Of a DNA stretch of 64,000 bases, positions 61,546 through 64,000 are shown piece by piece. Positions within the stretch are counted from its first letter, which is position 1, and the number at the start of each line of letters is the position of its first letter. Source of the DNA: JACCZX01 sp963829995 (GTDB lineage Bacteria > Pseudomonadota > Gammaproteobacteria > Burkholderiales > Burkholderiaceae_F); contig CAWHKW010000031.1 in NCBI GenBank assembly GCA_963829995.1, forward strand, positions 310,001-374,000, read 5' to 3'. The position numbers and the translations under genes are program-made. Below the pieces are notes generated by a model. It made no database searches and was not told the origin of the DNA. It saw only the letters and a list, made by a program, of their open reading frames with translations.

Positions 61546-63150
61546 GCGGCGGCGCTCCGCTGGCCCGCGCCAAGGAACGCGCTGGGGAGCAACATGAGTC
61601 GGCCGCGACTAAAGCGCTCGGCTGGCTGCGGCAGACTGCCCCCTCGGTATTCGCGGATCGGCGCGACCTGCATCTCGACAGCCGTCGTTTGAAGCGCGGC
61701 GATGTGTTTATCGCGGTCCGCGGCGAGCGGGTCGATGGTCGACACTATTTGCCGGCCGCCGCGGAAAACGGAGCAGCCGCCGCACTGGTCGATTCCGAAG
61801 GATGGGATCAAAGGGCTTCGGCCGTGCACGCGCTCCCGACGTTCGCCGTTAACGATCTGCGCGGGGTGATGGGGCCGATTGCGGCGGAGTTTTACCGTCG
61901 GCCCAAGCGAGCATCTGCTGTCGATCGGCGTGACCGGTACCAACGGCAAGACCTCGACGACGCAGTGGATCGCGCAGTTGCTGACGCGCGCCGGGCGGCG
62001 CTGTGCGGTGATCGGCACGATCGGAGTTGGCTTTGCCGATGAACCCTTGACCGAGATGTCCCTGACCACGCCCGACCCGGTGTCGCTGCAGCGTGAGGTG
62101 CGAGGGTTGCTCGACGCCGGTGCGCACGCACTCGCGATGGAAGTGTCTTCGATCGGGCTCGAGCAGGGGCGGTTGAACGGCATGAAGATCGATGTCGCGC
62201 TGTTCACGAACCTGACGCGCGATCATTTGGACTATCACGGCACGATGCAACGCTACGAAGCAGCAAAGTCAATGCTGTTCGAATGGCCGACGTTGTCGCA
62301 TGCCGTGATCAATCTCGATGACGCCGCCGGCCTTCGTTTGATACCCGGCCTTGCCGAGCGTGGCGTCGACGTGATCGGTTATGGCGCGAGCGGCGCGTTG
62401 CGCTCTGAAAGCAAGTCCATCTCACATCGATTGGTTGCGCGGGCGATTCGCGCCACATCACACGGCCTTGCCTTCGAAGTTGAGCTCGACGGCGAGGCGA
62501 TACGAATCGAAGTGCCCGTGGTCGGTCAGTTCAACGTTGAAAATCTGCTGGGCGTGCTCGGCGTCATGCATGCATGCGGCATCGACTTTGCACGGGCGGT
62601 GGCTGCGCTGCCGCAACTTCATCCGCCGCCAGGCCGCATGCAGCAAATTGCATTACCCGATGCGCCGCTGGCAGTCATCGACTATGCGCACACGCCCGAT
62701 GCGCTTGCCAAGGCGCTCGCGGCGCTGCGGCCGCTCGCCGAAGCTCGCGGCGCAAAAGGATTCGCCGGAAAACTGTGGGTCGTATTTGGTGCGGGGGGCG
62801 ACCGCGATTCCGGCAAACGCGCGCCGATGGGTGCGGCTGCCGCGCAGGGTGCGGACGTCGTCGTTGTCACCAGCGACAACCCGCGATCGGAAAACGCCGA
62901 AGCAATCGTTGCACAGATTGCGGCCGGAGCGGCAGGCGCGCGCGAGGTAGTCACGATTGTCGATCGCAGCCGGGCGATAGCGCATGCGATCGCCAACGCT
63001 GCCTCCGGCGACGTCGTCCTTATAGCGGGCAAGGGACACGAGAACTATCAGCTGATCGGCGCCGAGAAGCTGCCGTTTTCAGATTTGGCGCAGGCGCGCG
63101 CGGCACTTGCCCGCCGTGCGGACGCAGCGGGTGACCAATGTCGGCACTGA
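61542..63150 (+). CDS. murE: UDP-MurNAc-tripeptide synthetase MurE, apparent frameshift
   Basis: MurE adds meso-diaminopimelate to UDP-MurNAc-L-Ala-D-Glu. From the GTG at 61542 (overlapping ftsI) the N-terminal domain reads LHLDSRRLKRGDVFIAVRGERVDGRHYL to PIAAEFYRRP. Then one surplus base (an A of 'cccaagcg' at 61905-61906) shifts the frame. The rest is in the +1 frame: SEHLLSIGVTGTNGKTSTTQWI (ATP loop), MEVSSIGLEQGRLNG, FTNLTRDHLDYHGTMQRY, the Dap-type DNPRSEN motif (SDNPRSENAEAIV) and VLIAGKGHENYQ. The total is about 535 residues. Because murE is essential, a sequencing or assembly indel is the simplest explanation. It overlaps murF by 13 bp. Confidence 0.94.
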
Positions 63151-64000
63151 TGACGGTCGGCGAACTTGCGCGCGTGTTGTCGGCGAGGAGCGTGCCTGCC
63201 GAAGTGCACGGCGACGGTCGCATCGGCTTTTCAAGCGTCTCGACCGATTCGCGCACGTTATCAACCGGTGCATTGTTCGTGGCGTTGCGCGGGGAACGCT
63301 TCGACGGTCACGACTACGCAGCGCGTGCACGCGACAACGGAGCGGCAGCTGCGCTGGTTGAACGCCGAGTTGACGTCGATGTTCCGCAGCTGATCGTGAC
63401 AGACAGCAAGCGCGCCTTCGGGCTAGCCGCGGCCTACTGGCGCTCGCGATTCTCATTGCCCGTCATCGCTGTTGCGGGCAGCAATGGCAAAACGACAGTG
63501 ACGCAGATGGTCGCAGCGATTCTGAGCGCCGCCTACGGCGAAAAAAATCGGCTGGCCACGCGAGGCAATTTGAACAACGACATCGGTGTGCCGCTAATGC
63601 TGTTGCAGCTGTCGAAACAACATCGGGCGGCAGTGTTTGAAGTGGGAATGAATCATCCGGGTGAGATTGCTTATCTTGCCGAGCTGGTGCAGCCGACCGT
63701 CGCACTGGTCAACAACGCGCAGCGCGAACATCAGGAGTTCATGCAATCAGTCGAGGCGACGGCGCACGAAAACGGCGCAACCATAGCGGCGTTGTCGGAT
63801 GACGGTGTCGCCGTGTTTCCGGCCGACGATGCCTGTGCGCCGATCTGGCGGCAGTTGTCCGGTACGCGTCGTGTCATCGATTTCGCGCTTGAAGCCTATG
63901 CCGTTATTACAGCGACCTTTCAACCCGAAGAAGGTGGCGTGCAGATTTCGATGGCAACGCCCTCGGGTTTGATTGACGTCCGACTCGCTGCCGGCGGAGT
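63138..64000 (+). CDS. murF: UDP-MurNAc-pentapeptide synthetase MurF (3' end outside window)
   Basis: The first 287 residues of MurF, which adds D-Ala-D-Ala to the UDP-MurNAc-tripeptide. The start is the ATG at 63138, inside the murE end. The N-terminal domain reads SSVSTDSRTLSTGALFVALRGERFDGHDY. The central domain has the ATP loop VAGSNGKTTVTQMVAA, NLNNDIGVPLMLL, FEVGMNHPGEIAYLAELVQP and VNNAQREHQEFM. The frame is open to the end of the window. Together with murE upstream it is part of the dcw operon; mraY and murD would be expected next. Confidence 0.95.
   Translation, partial: MSALMTVGELARVLSARSVPAEVHGDGRIGFSSVSTDSRTLSTGALFVALRGERFDGHDYAARARDNGAAAALVERRVDVDVPQLIVTDSKRAFGLAAAYWRSRFSLPVIAVAGSNGKTTVTQMVAAILSAAYGEKNRLATRGNLNNDIGVPLMLLQLSKQHRAAVFEVGMNHPGEIAYLAELVQPTVALVNNAQREHQEFMQSVEATAHENGATIAALSDDGVAVFPADDACAPIWRQLSGTRRVIDFALEAYAVITATFQPEEGGVQISMATPSGLIDVRLAAGG

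Overview
The window is about 62% GC, densely coding, and reads as the chromosome of a motile, aerobic betaproteobacterium, probably Burkholderiales-like. The pointers are FlhDC master regulators, a homodimeric-type AceE, a FadE/FadB/FadA-type operon with HAD-first multifunctional enzyme, and a dcw cluster in the order mraZ-rsmH-ftsL-ftsI-murE-murF. I cannot name the genus. There is no prophage, integron, CRISPR array, rRNA or tRNA that I can see.

Layout. 1-4.3 kb: a TraB/GumN protein, the phosphoesterase PdeM, and a minus-strand DoxX-GST-YgiD operon divergent from a LysR regulator. 4.3-15.8 kb: a TetR regulator heading a long fatty-acid or acyl-CoA catabolic operon (acyl-CoA dehydrogenase, hydroxyacyl-CoA dehydrogenase/enoyl-CoA hydratase, thiolase, NTF2-like, a broken enoyl-CoA hydratase, PaaI thioesterase, SDR), followed by an amidase and a flavoprotein. 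15.8-33.6 kb: housekeeping and transport genes, including an Atm1-type exporter, cardiolipin synthase, an MFS/spermidine-synthase fusion, glycerate 2-kinase, an S9 peptidase, aceE, pyrC and a ThDP enzyme. 33.6-40 kb: a flagellar control island with two YcgR-type PilZ proteins, flhDC, fliT, fliA, flgN and flgM. 40-56.1 kb: a signalling island with an eight-PAS HisKA_2 kinase and ANTAR regulator, a small kinase, a large hybrid kinase, a REC-PAS-GGDEF-EAL protein and a NarL-type two-component pair. 56.1-64 kb: RNase P RNA, NDH-2, and the start of the dcw cell-wall/division cluster, running off the end inside murF.

The most unusual thing is a family of four ~180-nt, highly structured inverted-repeat elements (45089-45268, 45396-45575, 53916-54091, 54154-54333). 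They occur as two head-on pairs, each pair filling the gap between two convergent signalling genes. Each element starts 8-25 nt after a stop codon, in the sense orientation of that gene. Between copies the paired arms change with compensating substitutions, while two CTAAAG loops and the internal joining segments stay constant. That is the signature of a selected RNA (or single-stranded DNA) fold. I do not recognise the family.

A second window-wide feature is a set of about nine apparent single-base frameshifts in otherwise well-conserved genes, including the essential murE and flgM. These look more like residual assembly or sequencing indels than decay, except for an enoyl-CoA hydratase with three indels in about 110 bp. 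Products of these genes should be read across the shift.
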